A DNA stretch of 25,385 nt from Candidatus Nomurabacteria bacterium. Its GTDB lineage: Bacteria > Patescibacteriota > Minisyncoccia > Phycocordibacterales > UBA5272. The number at the start of each line of letters is the position of its first letter. Within the stretch, counting starts at the first letter, position 1. Both the position numbers and the translations under genes were made by a program. Below are positions 15,583-22,741 of this stretch, one piece after another. The stretch covers positions 1 to 25,385 of the forward strand of contig DOZK01000004.1 in the NCBI GenBank assembly GCA_003518045.1. Reading direction: 5' to 3'. The notes beneath the pieces are model-generated. The model saw nothing but the letters and a program-made list of their open reading frames with translations, ran no database searches and had not been told where the DNA came from.

Positions 15583-16455
15583 ATGAAAATAACTTTTAAG
15601 GAATTGGTAGCACACTGCTACTATATCTTCATGTCCGGGGTCATCATTTCGATGGTTTTCCTCGCCCTTGGCTGGGAATACGGCGAAACGCATGCTGATG
15701 GCATCGCAATGCTGTTAATGGCTAGTTGGTGTGGCTTGGTCGCCGATATCGGAGTATTCACCATCATGTTGATGATGCGGGCTGAAAAATGGCCGAAGGC
15801 TGCAACCTGGCTTGACATGCTTGTCGGTTTTGTCAGTTTGGGAAATGGAATTTGGATTGTGTTGAAAATCTTGTGGCCGGTATACATGGGCTACAATCCG
15901 CACCCCATTTTCTTTTTCTTTTCGGCTTTGGCTATTCTCATAGGTTTGAATTATGGGGTGGACGCGATGAAATTGTCACGCAAAAAATCACCGCCGAGCA
16001 CCGCCGTGAGCAAAACCAAAGAACAGGTGAAGGCCCTCCGCCTCGCCTGGGCTCTCATGGGCCTTGGCATTATGAGTATGGTCTTCGTCTTCTCGGTCAT
16101 CATGGCCGTCGGCATTGGGTTGAAAACCGGAATTGTTTGGAAAAAAGAAGCTGTTCAATTTGTTCTGTGGACAATGAACATCTCAGGCGGTTTCCTCTTC
16201 CTAACAATCATCCCTGGCTGGCTGATGCGGTGGCCATACAACCCAACATGGATGTGGTCTGGTATATCTTTTGCCGGACTGGGTGGCTTCCTGGTGTCAA
16301 CAGACTTTCTGTTGCTCATCTACGGATCTGGCATTAAAGGCAACGGCCTTTTCTTGGCTGGCATTGGCATGTTGCCGGTCGCCATTGTTTGCTTACTGAA
16401 ACATGTGGCTATCCACCAACCAGCAAAAATCAAAACAACAACGCCCAGCGAGTAG
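15583..16455 (+). CDS. Eight-span integral membrane protein, function unknown
   Basis: 290 residues, strongly hydrophobic. Probable membrane segments lie at about 13-31, 41-65, 76-96, 107-125, 156-179, 190-212, 224-246 and 255-273. A Lys/Arg-rich loop (127-152, with SRKKSPPST) splits them 4+4, and the tail is short and polar. The two halves could be an internal duplication; their sequences are too different to be sure. No catalytic or transport motif is recognised. It has a consensus promoter, a GAAAGG ribosome site 6 nt before ATG, and its own terminator. Its GC content is clearly higher than that of flanking genes, with many C/G third positions, which suggests transfer from another lineage. 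A second-frame ORF at 15852-16337 is a shadow. Confidence 0.85.
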   Translation: MKITFKELVAHCYYIFMSGVIISMVFLALGWEYGETHADGIAMLLMASWCGLVADIGVFTIMLMMRAEKWPKAATWLDMLVGFVSLGNGIWIVLKILWPVYMGYNPHPIFFFFSALAILIGLNYGVDAMKLSRKKSPPSTAVSKTKEQVKALRLAWALMGLGIMSMVFVFSVIMAVGIGLKTGIVWKKEAVQFVLWTMNISGGFLFLTIIPGWLMRWPYNPTWMWSGISFAGLGGFLVSTDFLLLIYGSGIKGNGLFLAGIGMLPVAIVCLLKHVAIHQPAKIKTTTPSE

Positions 16456-16475
16456 CCAGCTTGCTTGTGCCATTC

Positions 16476-16502
16476 AAAGCCACCCCCCAGGGTGGCTTTT
16501 TT
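16476..16502 (+). terminator. Terminator of the 8-TM gene
   Basis: AAAGCCACC, short loop, GGTGGCTTT (16476-16484 and 16491-16499) followed by a U-run to 16502. It lies 20 nt after the stop codon. Confidence 0.9.
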
Positions 16503-16553
16503 AATTCTTATTTATAATTTTTCAATATACATTACGGACAATACGGACACTGG

Positions 16554-16573
16554 ATTCCCATTTTCATGGGAAT
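16554..16573. repeat. dRS3-like palindrome, copy 2
   Basis: ATTCCC-ATTTTCAT-GGGAAT, with left flank GGACACTGG and right flank GACACAA. The inner AT/AT pair differs from copy 1 (GC/GC) but still pairs. Confidence 0.85.
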
Positions 16574-16670
16574 GACACAACTAAAAACTTTTATAATATT
16601 ACGTCAGCCGAGCCAGAAATTAGAAAAAATATTCAATGAAAAAATATCTAATATTCAAAATTGACACTAG

Positions 16671-16690
16671 ATTCCAACTTTCGTTGGAAT
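16671..16690. repeat. dRS3-like palindrome, copy 3 (variant arms)
   Basis: ATTCCA-ACTTTCGT-TGGAAT, flanks GACACTAG and GACACAA. The third C-G pair of the arm is changed to A-T on both sides, so the pairing is kept. Confidence 0.8.
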
Positions 16691-16766
16691 GACACAAAAG
16701 GAATTAAATAAAAAACTAAAAATTATTTTGTATTTTTTGATTATTGAAAATTGTTTCATTAAATAT

Positions 16767-18470
16767 TTATTTTGTATAACCAGTGTTATCACGCATCCAC
16801 GTAAGAACGTCTTGCATCACAAACACCGCGCCATACGGATTATGTCTATCCCCTTTTTCCATCACGACTACGAAAGCATATTTTGGATTATCATATGGAA
16901 AATATCCGCTGATTAATGAATTCACTAATTGTTTACTCACGCCCAATTCCGCTGTTCCTGACTTCGCCGCGACATCTACCCCATCAATATTAAGTGCGAG
17001 TCCTGTTCCATTGGAGGCATGCACCACCATATGCATTCCTTCGCGAATAACTTTTAAATCTTTTTCTTTTAAATTAATTGAAGTACTGGCCGTCACAACG
17101 CCGTCTATCATATGTGGTGTTACTAAATAACCACCATTTGCAATTGATGCAGTCGCGCGTACAAGCTCAAGCGGAGTTAATTGAAATCCATATTGTCCAA
17201 TTGAAGTGTGATAAGTATCTCCAAGCAACCAATCTTGATTAAAAACTTTTTTCTTCCATTCTGGAGACGGGACATTTCCATAAGTTTCCGCTGGTAAATC
17301 TATTCCTGTTGTAGTTCCAAAACCAAATAATTTTGAATATTTATTTATTCGTACAATACCCAATCCTTTTTGACCCTCAAATCCACCACCAATTTGATAA
17401 AAATATTCGTCGGAAGATTCTGCTAACGCTTTTCTCATATCTGTATAACCGTGAGCTTTCCAATCTTTAAAAATAGAGTCCGGCCCACCGTATTTATTTT
17501 TTATAACTAATTGTCCTGAGCTATAAATATTTTTCTCTGGAGTGATGATGTCTTCCATAAGTGCGGCGATTGCCATATAAGGCTTCACTGTAGACCCAGG
17601 GGTAAATAATCCAGCAACGGCACGATTAAGAAATTTATTATTTTTATCTAATAAATCTTTTGCAAGAATTCTTTTATCTTCTGTTGAAGTAGCATTTGTT
17701 ATTAAATTATTATTGTATTCTGGATAACTCGCTATTGCCAAAACGGCGCCTGTATTAACATCCATAATCACACCAGCACCTGATGTAAAAAATGCTTTAT
17801 GTGCGAGAGCTTCCATACTTTCATATAATTTTGCCTGCACACCTTTATCAATTGTTAATTTTAAATTCTCTCCATTTGTTGGGTCAATCGTAACATTCTC
17901 TGCTTCAATTTTATGAAGTGCTGTTACAGCAATAACTTTCTCGCCTCTTATTCCTGAGAGCCTATCCTGATATTGCTTTTCTATTCCATCACGGCCAATA
18001 TATTCGTCTTGCCAAAAAACACCACTCTGGTCTTTTTTTGGATAGCTAACATAGCCAAGCAAATGAGAAAATCCTGGGGTCGTTGTATAAACCCTGTCTG
18101 GTATTTCATAAAGTTCCCCCTTACTACTATTCCAAGCGAGTAAATTACCATTCACATCCGATATAGTTCCACGATGAGCAAAAATTGGTGTTGTACGTAA
18201 ATGATTTCTATCTGCTTTTTCTTGATAAGAAGCAAAGCTAGTTATTTGCATGCTAAATAATCTAAATATGGTTGCACCAAATAATATAATTATAAAAAAA
18301 GTAAAAAGATAATAAACCTGCACTCCAAGCGGGCGAGATAATTGACCTTCCATTTGATTTATATTTAAACTTGAAAGATTTTGGCTATCAAGAAAAACAT
18401 CCTCTGGGTCAATTTCATGAGAGGCTGCTTCCTTAGCGCGACGTGTAGATAAATGGCGAAACAAATTCAT
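16767..18470 (-). CDS. mrdA: Elongation-type penicillin-binding protein (PBP2/MrdA-like)
   Basis: A 567-residue class B PBP that cross-links lateral-wall peptidoglycan in the rod complex with RodA and MreBCD. The cytoplasmic tail is 50 residues, longer than usual, with one anchor at about 51-74. The dimerisation region follows (about 90-200, with the HRGTISDVNGNLLA motif), then the transpeptidase with S293-T-V-K296, S352-S-D354 (the SxD form common in PBP2) and K503-S-G505. The position directly after mreC supports the elongation role over division. No rodA is in the window. The end lies in AT-rich sequence with no clear terminator, so transcription may be stopped by the region at 16503-16766. 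Confidence 0.92.
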   Translation of the reverse strand: MNLFRHLSTRRAKEAASHEIDPEDVFLDSQNLSSLNINQMEGQLSRPLGVQVYYLFTFFIIILFGATIFRLFSMQITSFASYQEKADRNHLRTTPIFAHRGTISDVNGNLLAWNSSKGELYEIPDRVYTTTPGFSHLLGYVSYPKKDQSGVFWQDEYIGRDGIEKQYQDRLSGIRGEKVIAVTALHKIEAENVTIDPTNGENLKLTIDKGVQAKLYESMEALAHKAFFTSGAGVIMDVNTGAVLAIASYPEYNNNLITNATSTEDKRILAKDLLDKNNKFLNRAVAGLFTPGSTVKPYMAIAALMEDIITPEKNIYSSGQLVIKNKYGGPDSIFKDWKAHGYTDMRKALAESSDEYFYQIGGGFEGQKGLGIVRINKYSKLFGFGTTTGIDLPAETYGNVPSPEWKKKVFNQDWLLGDTYHTSIGQYGFQLTPLELVRATASIANGGYLVTPHMIDGVVTASTSINLKEKDLKVIREGMHMVVHASNGTGLALNIDGVDVAAKSGTAELGVSKQLVNSLISGYFPYDNPKYAFVVVMEKGDRHNPYGAVFVMQDVLTWMRDNTGYTK

Positions 18471-18603
18471 ATATTATTAATATAGCACAGAGGATAAGTA
18501 TTACGATTGGATACTTATATAATGCAAAAACTAAATCATAGAGAAAAGAGATGGCAATTAAAACAAAATATATAATATATTTTAAATTATTCCTTATCAA
18601 CAT
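18433..18603 (-). CDS. Small two-span hydrophobic ORF in the mreD position
   Basis: A 56-codon ORF fills the gap between mreC and mrdA. Its ATG (18601-18603) lies 17 nt inside the end of mreC and its stop 38 nt inside mrdA. The translation starts MLIRNNLKYIIYFVLIAISF and continues LYDLVFALYKYPIVILILCA. This gives two membrane spans with a basic start and a short turn, ending in FIYTSR. MreD, which normally has 5-6 spans and about 160 residues, is expected at this place and is otherwise missing. It could be a reduced MreD, a remnant, or an accident, since AT-rich DNA easily encodes hydrophobic residues. Overlap on both sides speaks for coupling, but no conserved MreD motif can be named. Confidence 0.42.
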   Translation of the reverse strand: MLIRNNLKYIIYFVLIAISFLYDLVFALYKYPIVILILCAILIIYEFVSPFIYTSR

Positions 18604-19399
18604 AAAATAAAGATGAAGTTACTGGGTTATACGCTCCACGAACATAAACTCTTACAAATATATCTTGTGGGTCTTTTTTAATATCAACGATACTTCCCAA
18701 CTTCATTGTCTGATTTACTTTATACATAATATCTTCTCCAACAACAAAATTAGATTCTTTTGGAAGTAACGCTAAAAAGTTTCCACCACCATCACCAGTT
18801 AAAATTATATTTTCTTTAGTTTCTACAGAGACACCTTCTACAGTATTTCCATGCGAACTAAGTAATTTACATAAAGATGAAGTAGAATGAATTTCTTCTA
18901 TAATACAAACTGGTTGTCTGCCACGAATATAGACAATAGAATTTTCTTTTATATTATCTTTAAAACCTTTTGATAGAAGTATTGTTGAATACAATTTAGT
19001 AATATCTTGTGCTAATGGATAAAGAATTATATTTGGTTTTACTATTTCCTTGGCACTAGTTTCTGTAATTTCTGTAGTATTGATTTCTATTCCTTTCAAA
19101 GAATTATTTTCTGCTTGTAAAAGCACAATTTTATTTTCTAATTCTTCTATATTATTTTGCAAATTTGTTTTTTCTAATTCATAACTTGCTCTTAACCTAA
19201 AATAATTTATAACTAAATATGGTGTGTTTATTATGCTTTTCAAAAACTTATTTGAGGTTGAAACAACAGGTAAAGCAACAGGAGAAAGCGTGCTACGAAT
19301 TTGTACCCAGCCAAATGAAAGCAAAAGAAGTGCTGTTATTACAAAAATAAGAGTAGCTACTTTTCTTCGTTTTTTTGTTTTATCGGAAAGATATGTCAT
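18587..19399 (-). CDS. mreC: Rod shape-determining protein MreC
   Basis: A 270-residue bitopic protein that joins the MreB filaments to the periplasmic (or outer-face) wall synthases and activates PBP2. Basic start KTKKRRK, one membrane span (about 14-32), coiled coil (about 68-104, RASYELEKTNLQNNIEELENKIVLLQAENNSL), then the beta-rich domain with GFKDNIKENSIVYIRGRQPVCIIEEI, LTGDGGGNFLALLPKESNFVVGEDI and the closing strands. The length is normal. The gene start overlaps mreB by 20 nt, so both are translated from one mRNA. Confidence 0.92.
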   Translation of the reverse strand: MTYLSDKTKKRRKVATLIFVITALLLLSFGWVQIRSTLSPVALPVVSTSNKFLKSIINTPYLVINYFRLRASYELEKTNLQNNIEELENKIVLLQAENNSLKGIEINTTEITETSAKEIVKPNIILYPLAQDITKLYSTILLSKGFKDNIKENSIVYIRGRQPVCIIEEIHSTSSLCKLLSSHGNTVEGVSVETKENIILTGDGGGNFLALLPKESNFVVGEDIMYKVNQTMKLGSIVDIKKDPQDIFVRVYVRGAYNPVTSSLFYVDKE

Positions 19400-20429
19400 C
19401 GGTGTTTTGTACTAATACGTCTTTATATAAAATAATATCTTCTAAAATAATTCCTGTACCACGGGCAACAGCCGTGAGTGGATCATCCGCAATTGTAACT
19501 GGAACTTTTAATTGCATAGCAAGAAGTGCCGGAAGATTTCTAATTAAAGCTCCACCTCCGGCAAGCGTAATACCTTTTTGCATAATATCAGAAAGAACTT
19601 CTGGTGGAGTAGTTTCTAATACTTCACGAATGGCATCAACTAATTGTGCGATTGATGCATACATGGCTTCGCGAATATCCACATCTGTTATTATGGCTTC
19701 GCGTGGAAGTCCTGTTACCAAATCACGTCCTTTAATACTCATTTCCTCGGCTTCACCTTCTGGCATGGCTGAGCCAATATTCATTTTTATAAACTCCCCT
19801 GTTTTTTCTCCAATTAACATTTTGAATTCATCACGCATATAAGTGATAATGTCCGACGTTAATTTGTCTCCAGCGACTTTCAAACTTTTTGCGCGCACAA
19901 TACCACCTAAGGCAATAACGGCGATGTCTGTTGTACCACCACCGATGTCCACTACCATACTTCCGATTGGTTCATGAATTGGCATACGCATGCCGATAGC
20001 GGCTGCCATTGGTTCTTCGACAATATAAACTTCGCGCGCACCAGCTGACTTGGCAGCATCATAGACTGCACGCATTTCTACATTTGTAATTCCAATTGGA
20101 ATGCCGATAACTACGCGAGGACGGAATAATTTTTTATCAACATCATTTGCTTTGTTGATTAAATAACTAAGCATTTCTTCTGTAACTTCATAATCAGAAA
20201 TAACTCCATCAACAAGTGGGCGAACAATACGAATGTGGGACGGCGTGCGACCCATCATATTTTTTGCTTCTGTTCCAACAGCAACCACACGAGAAGTTTT
20301 TTGGTTTAGTGCCACGACTGATGGTTCATTTATAACAATTCCACGACCACGCAAATAAACAAGCGTGTTGGCAGTGCCAAGGTCTATACCTATGTCATTT
20401 GAAAAATGTCGGTAAAGTCGGTCGAACAT
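19380..20429 (-). CDS. mreB: Rod shape-determining actin homologue MreB
   Basis: A 349-residue actin-fold ATPase that forms membrane-bound filaments directing lateral wall synthesis. The N-terminal MFDRLYRHF can form the amphipathic membrane helix. Nucleotide-site motifs: phosphate 1 DIGIDLGTANT (12-22), phosphate 2 VVDIGGGTTDIAV (159-171) and adenosine GITLAGGGALI (286-296), with the connecting EEPMAAAIG (138-146). Length and motifs are fully typical. The first gene of mreB-mreC-(small ORF)-mrdA. An extended -10 box ends 6 nt before ATG, so the mRNA is probably leaderless. Confidence 0.97.
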   Translation of the reverse strand: MFDRLYRHFSNDIGIDLGTANTLVYLRGRGIVINEPSVVALNQKTSRVVAVGTEAKNMMGRTPSHIRIVRPLVDGVISDYEVTEEMLSYLINKANDVDKKLFRPRVVIGIPIGITNVEMRAVYDAAKSAGAREVYIVEEPMAAAIGMRMPIHEPIGSMVVDIGGGTTDIAVIALGGIVRAKSLKVAGDKLTSDIITYMRDEFKMLIGEKTGEFIKMNIGSAMPEGEAEEMSIKGRDLVTGLPREAIITDVDIREAMYASIAQLVDAIREVLETTPPEVLSDIMQKGITLAGGGALIRNLPALLAMQLKVPVTIADDPLTAVARGTGIILEDIILYKDVLVQNTDDISFR

Positions 20430-20435
20430 GAGGGT

Positions 20436-20444
20436 ATTCTAACA
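20436..20444 (-). promoter_or_regulatory. mreB extended -10 box, leaderless type
   Basis: On the minus strand TGT-TAGAAT (20436-20444), then ACCCTC and ATG. With the usual 6-7 nt between -10 and the start of transcription, the RNA would begin at or next to the A of ATG. Confidence 0.65.
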
Positions 20445-20704
20445 CAAAAATAGATTTTAGACATTAGATTTTAGATGTTAGATAATACAAAATACCATTG
20501 ATTTTTAAGGATTTTATAATATTATGCAAAATCTAAACAAACATGGACAAATGGTTAAATTTGTTGTAGATTTGTGGGGAAAGCCCCTTAAACCCCGTTA
20601 TTGGTTATTCGTTATTCGTAATTCGTTAAGAACAACGACCAATAAATAACTATCTACGGAAATCTCAACACCCTGCAGTGAAATAGTCTGCAAAGGAAAA
20701 TAAA
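20445..20704. other. Divergent spacer between mreB and the 137-residue gene
   Basis: It holds TAGATTTTAGA / TTAGATGTTAGAT micro-repeats (about 20451-20485), a TATAAT at 20515-20520 on the plus strand without a clear -35, a small GGGG-AAAG-CCCC hairpin (20577-20588), ATTCGTTATTCGTAATTCG micro-repeats (about 20606-20627), and a weak TGCAG/CTGCA hairpin before the ribosome site at 20693-20698. No further gene is seen. Confidence 0.6.
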
Positions 20705-21118
20705 ATGAGTGAGACAATAATTTCTCTGGCGACTCTTGTTGGAAATTTCATGAGGAGTATTGGACTCGGTTGTCTATCACACACTTATGGAAATGCAGTT
20801 ACGATCATTCTTTATCGGGGTATCCCCTTTATCGAAAAAGAGTACAGTTGCATGATCATTAAACCATCTGTACTTGGGGCGAGTCTGAGTGGTCGTCGAG
20901 TTATTAAAAACACGCCGGCCGTGAAATTCATACTCGATAATCAGAATATTTCCATCGAAGTCTATTTTAGACAAGATGGGGCGGTACACGTTCAAGTCTA
21001 CGAGAGCCAAGATGTTCTGGACTGCCATGATGGTGAAAAAACACCGGTCTTCAAATTGGCTAACATAACCTGGAACGATGTCGACCTTGGGTGGTTCCCC
21101 AATCTCGAAAAGCTATAA
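20705..21118 (+). CDS. 137-residue protein of unknown function
   Basis: I do not recognise this family. It is a soluble, mixed alpha/beta-looking protein. The first 30 residues (ISLATLVGNFMRSIGLGCLSH) are moderately hydrophobic but too polar for a sure membrane span. Strand-rich stretches follow: NAVTIILYRGIPFIEKEYSCMII, KNTPAVKFILDNQNISIEVYF and AVHVQVYESQDV. It ends in ITWNDVDLGWFPNLEKL. A GCAAAGGAAAA ribosome site lies 7 nt before ATG, and a strong terminator follows at 21141. GC content is above the neighbours, and it stands alone on the plus strand between minus-strand operons, like the 8-TM gene. The minus-strand ORF across it is a shadow. Confidence 0.75.
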   Translation: MSETIISLATLVGNFMRSIGLGCLSHTYGNAVTIILYRGIPFIEKEYSCMIIKPSVLGASLSGRRVIKNTPAVKFILDNQNISIEVYFRQDGAVHVQVYESQDVLDCHDGEKTPVFKLANITWNDVDLGWFPNLEKL

Positions 21119-21140
21119 CACCTTGTTGTTTGGCTACTGA

Positions 21141-21166
21141 AAATCCCCGCAACTCGGGGATTTTTT
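21141..21166 (+). terminator. Terminator of the 137-residue gene
   Basis: AAATCCCCG-CAACT-CGGGGATTT (21141-21163) with a U-run to 21166, 22 nt after the stop codon. Confidence 0.93.
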
Positions 21167-21196
21167 AATTGTATACAAACTTTAACACAACACTGG

Positions 21197-21216
21197 ATTC
21201 CCGCCTGCGCGGGAAT
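21197..21216. repeat. dRS3-like palindrome, copy 4
   Basis: ATTCCC-GCCTGCGC-GGGAAT with flanks ACACTGG and GACACAG. It equals copy 1 except for one base in the loop. Confidence 0.88.
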
Positions 21217-21224
21217 GACACAGA

Positions 21225-21262
21225 TACGAAGGCAAGACCTTCGCGAAGGTCTTGCCTTCGTA
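21225..21262. repeat. Perfect 38-bp palindrome behind proS
   Basis: Two 19-bp arms meet without a spacer at 21243/21244 (centre CTTCGCGAAG). It lies about 70 nt after the proS stop. Neither strand has a U-run after it, so it is not a standard terminator, although the hairpin could still slow polymerase. Confidence 0.9.
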
Positions 21263-21334
21263 AATTAATTTAAGAATTTACTATTTGTATTTTTAACTCC
21301 TAACTCCTAACGACCAACTCCTAACGTCCCTTCC

Positions 21335-22615
21335 CTACTCGCAATTCTTTTTGTATGTTGCGAAAAGTTCTTCGATGGAAATTATTTCACTTTCTTCTTT
21401 TGTTCTTTCTTTTATTTCTACTCCACCCTTCTCAAGTGATTTATCTGATACAACTACACGCATTGGTATACCAATCAAATCACTATCTGCAAATTTTGCA
21501 CCAGCAGATTCATTTCTATCATCAAATAAAACTTCAACTCCGGCATTTGTTAATTTAGTGTAAATATCTTCAGCTGTTTTTGCAGTCTCACTATCTTTTT
21601 CTTTTGCTAATGAAATTAAATGAAGTGAAAATGGTGCAACTGACGCTGGCCATACTAAGCCTTTAACGTCCGCAAATTTTTCTGTAATCACACCCATTAG
21701 GCGTGATGGGCCAATACCATAACACCCCATATATACATCTTGCTTTTTCCCCTCTTCGTCCATGTATGTATAGTCAAAAGCTTTTGAAAACTTTGTACCT
21801 AATGGAAAAATATTTCCAACCTCACAAGCCTTCACTTGTTCCAAGGTTTCAAAATCAACATTTAATCTTTTTGCATTTTCTTCATTTACAACTTCTTTGT
21901 TATAAGCAATATTATTTTTTCTATCAAGATAAATAATATCCTCCCCTGCATCCACTACTGTTTGAAATTCATGAGAAAAATCTTTTGTAAAATCTCCACC
22001 ACTCGCTAGTGTAATAAAAGTATCTTCACCTAATCCAACTTCGCGGAAAACATTCATATACACTTTCTTCGCTTCTTCATAATACTTTTGCAAATCTGCT
22101 TCATCTTTGTGAAAAGAATATAAATCTTTCATACGAAATTCACGACCACGAAGAAGTCCGGACTTGGCGCGTGCTTCATTTCTAAACTTTGTTTGTATTT
22201 GATAAAACGCAATAGGTAAATCTTTATATGAACGAGCATATTCGGAAGCAATCGGTGTAATTAATTCTTCATGAGTTGGACAAAGAATATACGAGTTAGA
22301 AGATTTTTCTTCTGATACTTTATTTGCGGGCATTGTCTTCATTAAAACATCAACTGTTTCTAGCCGTCCTGTTTTTTCCCAATTTTCACGTAGAGAAAGA
22401 GACGGCATCACAAGCTCATTTCCTATCGCGTCCATATGACGTCTAACAATATCTTCTATCTTTTTTAGAACACGAAGACCGAGTGGTAAAAATGTATAAA
22501 CACCCGCCATTTCCTTATGAATAAATCCAGCACGAGTAAGAAGTATCGCATTTTTTGATACTTCATCCGCTGGCGCCTCTTTTCTTGTTTTTGTATAAAG
22601 TTGTGATTGTCGCAT
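21335..22615 (-). CDS. proS: Prolyl-tRNA synthetase without editing insertion
   Basis: A 426-residue class II enzyme that charges tRNA-Pro. I chose the ATG at 22613-22615 (MRQSQLYTKTRKEAP), which matches the family start; an upstream ATG would add six residues and overlap the -10 box. Motif 1 lies around LPLGLRVLKKIEDIVRR, motif 2 is FRNEARAKSGLLRGREF (144-160), and motif 3 is YMGCYGIGPSRLMG (295-308). The anticodon domain (about 326-424) ends the protein. The roughly 180-residue INS editing domain between motifs 2 and 3 of E. coli-type enzymes is absent, as in the short ProRS forms known from alphaproteobacteria. No separate ybaK/ProX gene is in the window. Confidence 0.95.
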   Translation of the reverse strand: MRQSQLYTKTRKEAPADEVSKNAILLTRAGFIHKEMAGVYTFLPLGLRVLKKIEDIVRRHMDAIGNELVMPSLSLRENWEKTGRLETVDVLMKTMPANKVSEEKSSNSYILCPTHEELITPIASEYARSYKDLPIAFYQIQTKFRNEARAKSGLLRGREFRMKDLYSFHKDEADLQKYYEEAKKVYMNVFREVGLGEDTFITLASGGDFTKDFSHEFQTVVDAGEDIIYLDRKNNIAYNKEVVNEENAKRLNVDFETLEQVKACEVGNIFPLGTKFSKAFDYTYMDEEGKKQDVYMGCYGIGPSRLMGVITEKFADVKGLVWPASVAPFSLHLISLAKEKDSETAKTAEDIYTKLTNAGVEVLFDDRNESAGAKFADSDLIGIPMRVVVSDKSLEKGGVEIKERTKEESEIISIEELFATYKKNCE

Positions 22616-22621
22616 GCATAA

Positions 22622-22630
22622 ATTATAACA
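22622..22630 (-). promoter_or_regulatory. proS extended -10 box, leaderless type
   Basis: On the minus strand TGT-TATAAT, then TTATGC and ATG: 6 nt from box to start codon, the same geometry as mreB. Upstream lies TTCTAACTTCTAACC micro-repeat in the place of a -35 box. Confidence 0.7.
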
Positions 22631-22741
22631 CACGAAAAGTTAGAAGTTAGGGGTTAGAAGTTAGAAGAAAAATACGACGCGGCCGAAGGCCGCGTCGTAT
22701 TAGTATTAACTCCTAACACCTAACTTCTAACCTCTAACTTT
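22631..22741. terminator. rseP-proS spacer: GAA-loop hairpin flanked by mirrored micro-repeats
   Basis: The core hairpin has perfect 14-bp arms (22671-22684 and 22688-22701, AATACGACGCGGCC) around GAA and would end rseP. On the proS side lie four GTTAGAAGTTAG-like words (22638-22666); on the rseP side five complementary CTCCTAACACCTAAC-like words (22707-22740). The two sides can pair with each other and extend the stem. Confidence 0.75.

Larger units (their letters stand above)
16503..16766. other. Non-coding spacer with two dRS3-like palindromes
   Basis: AT-rich and without a supported gene. It holds the palindromes at 16554-16573 and 16671-16690, 98 bp apart in the same orientation. The end of mrdA lies at 16767. 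Confidence 0.6.

Noticed and set aside
15852..16337. 161-codon ORF in another frame inside the 8-TM gene
   Set aside because: It is a shadow caused by the higher GC of that gene, without own ribosome site.
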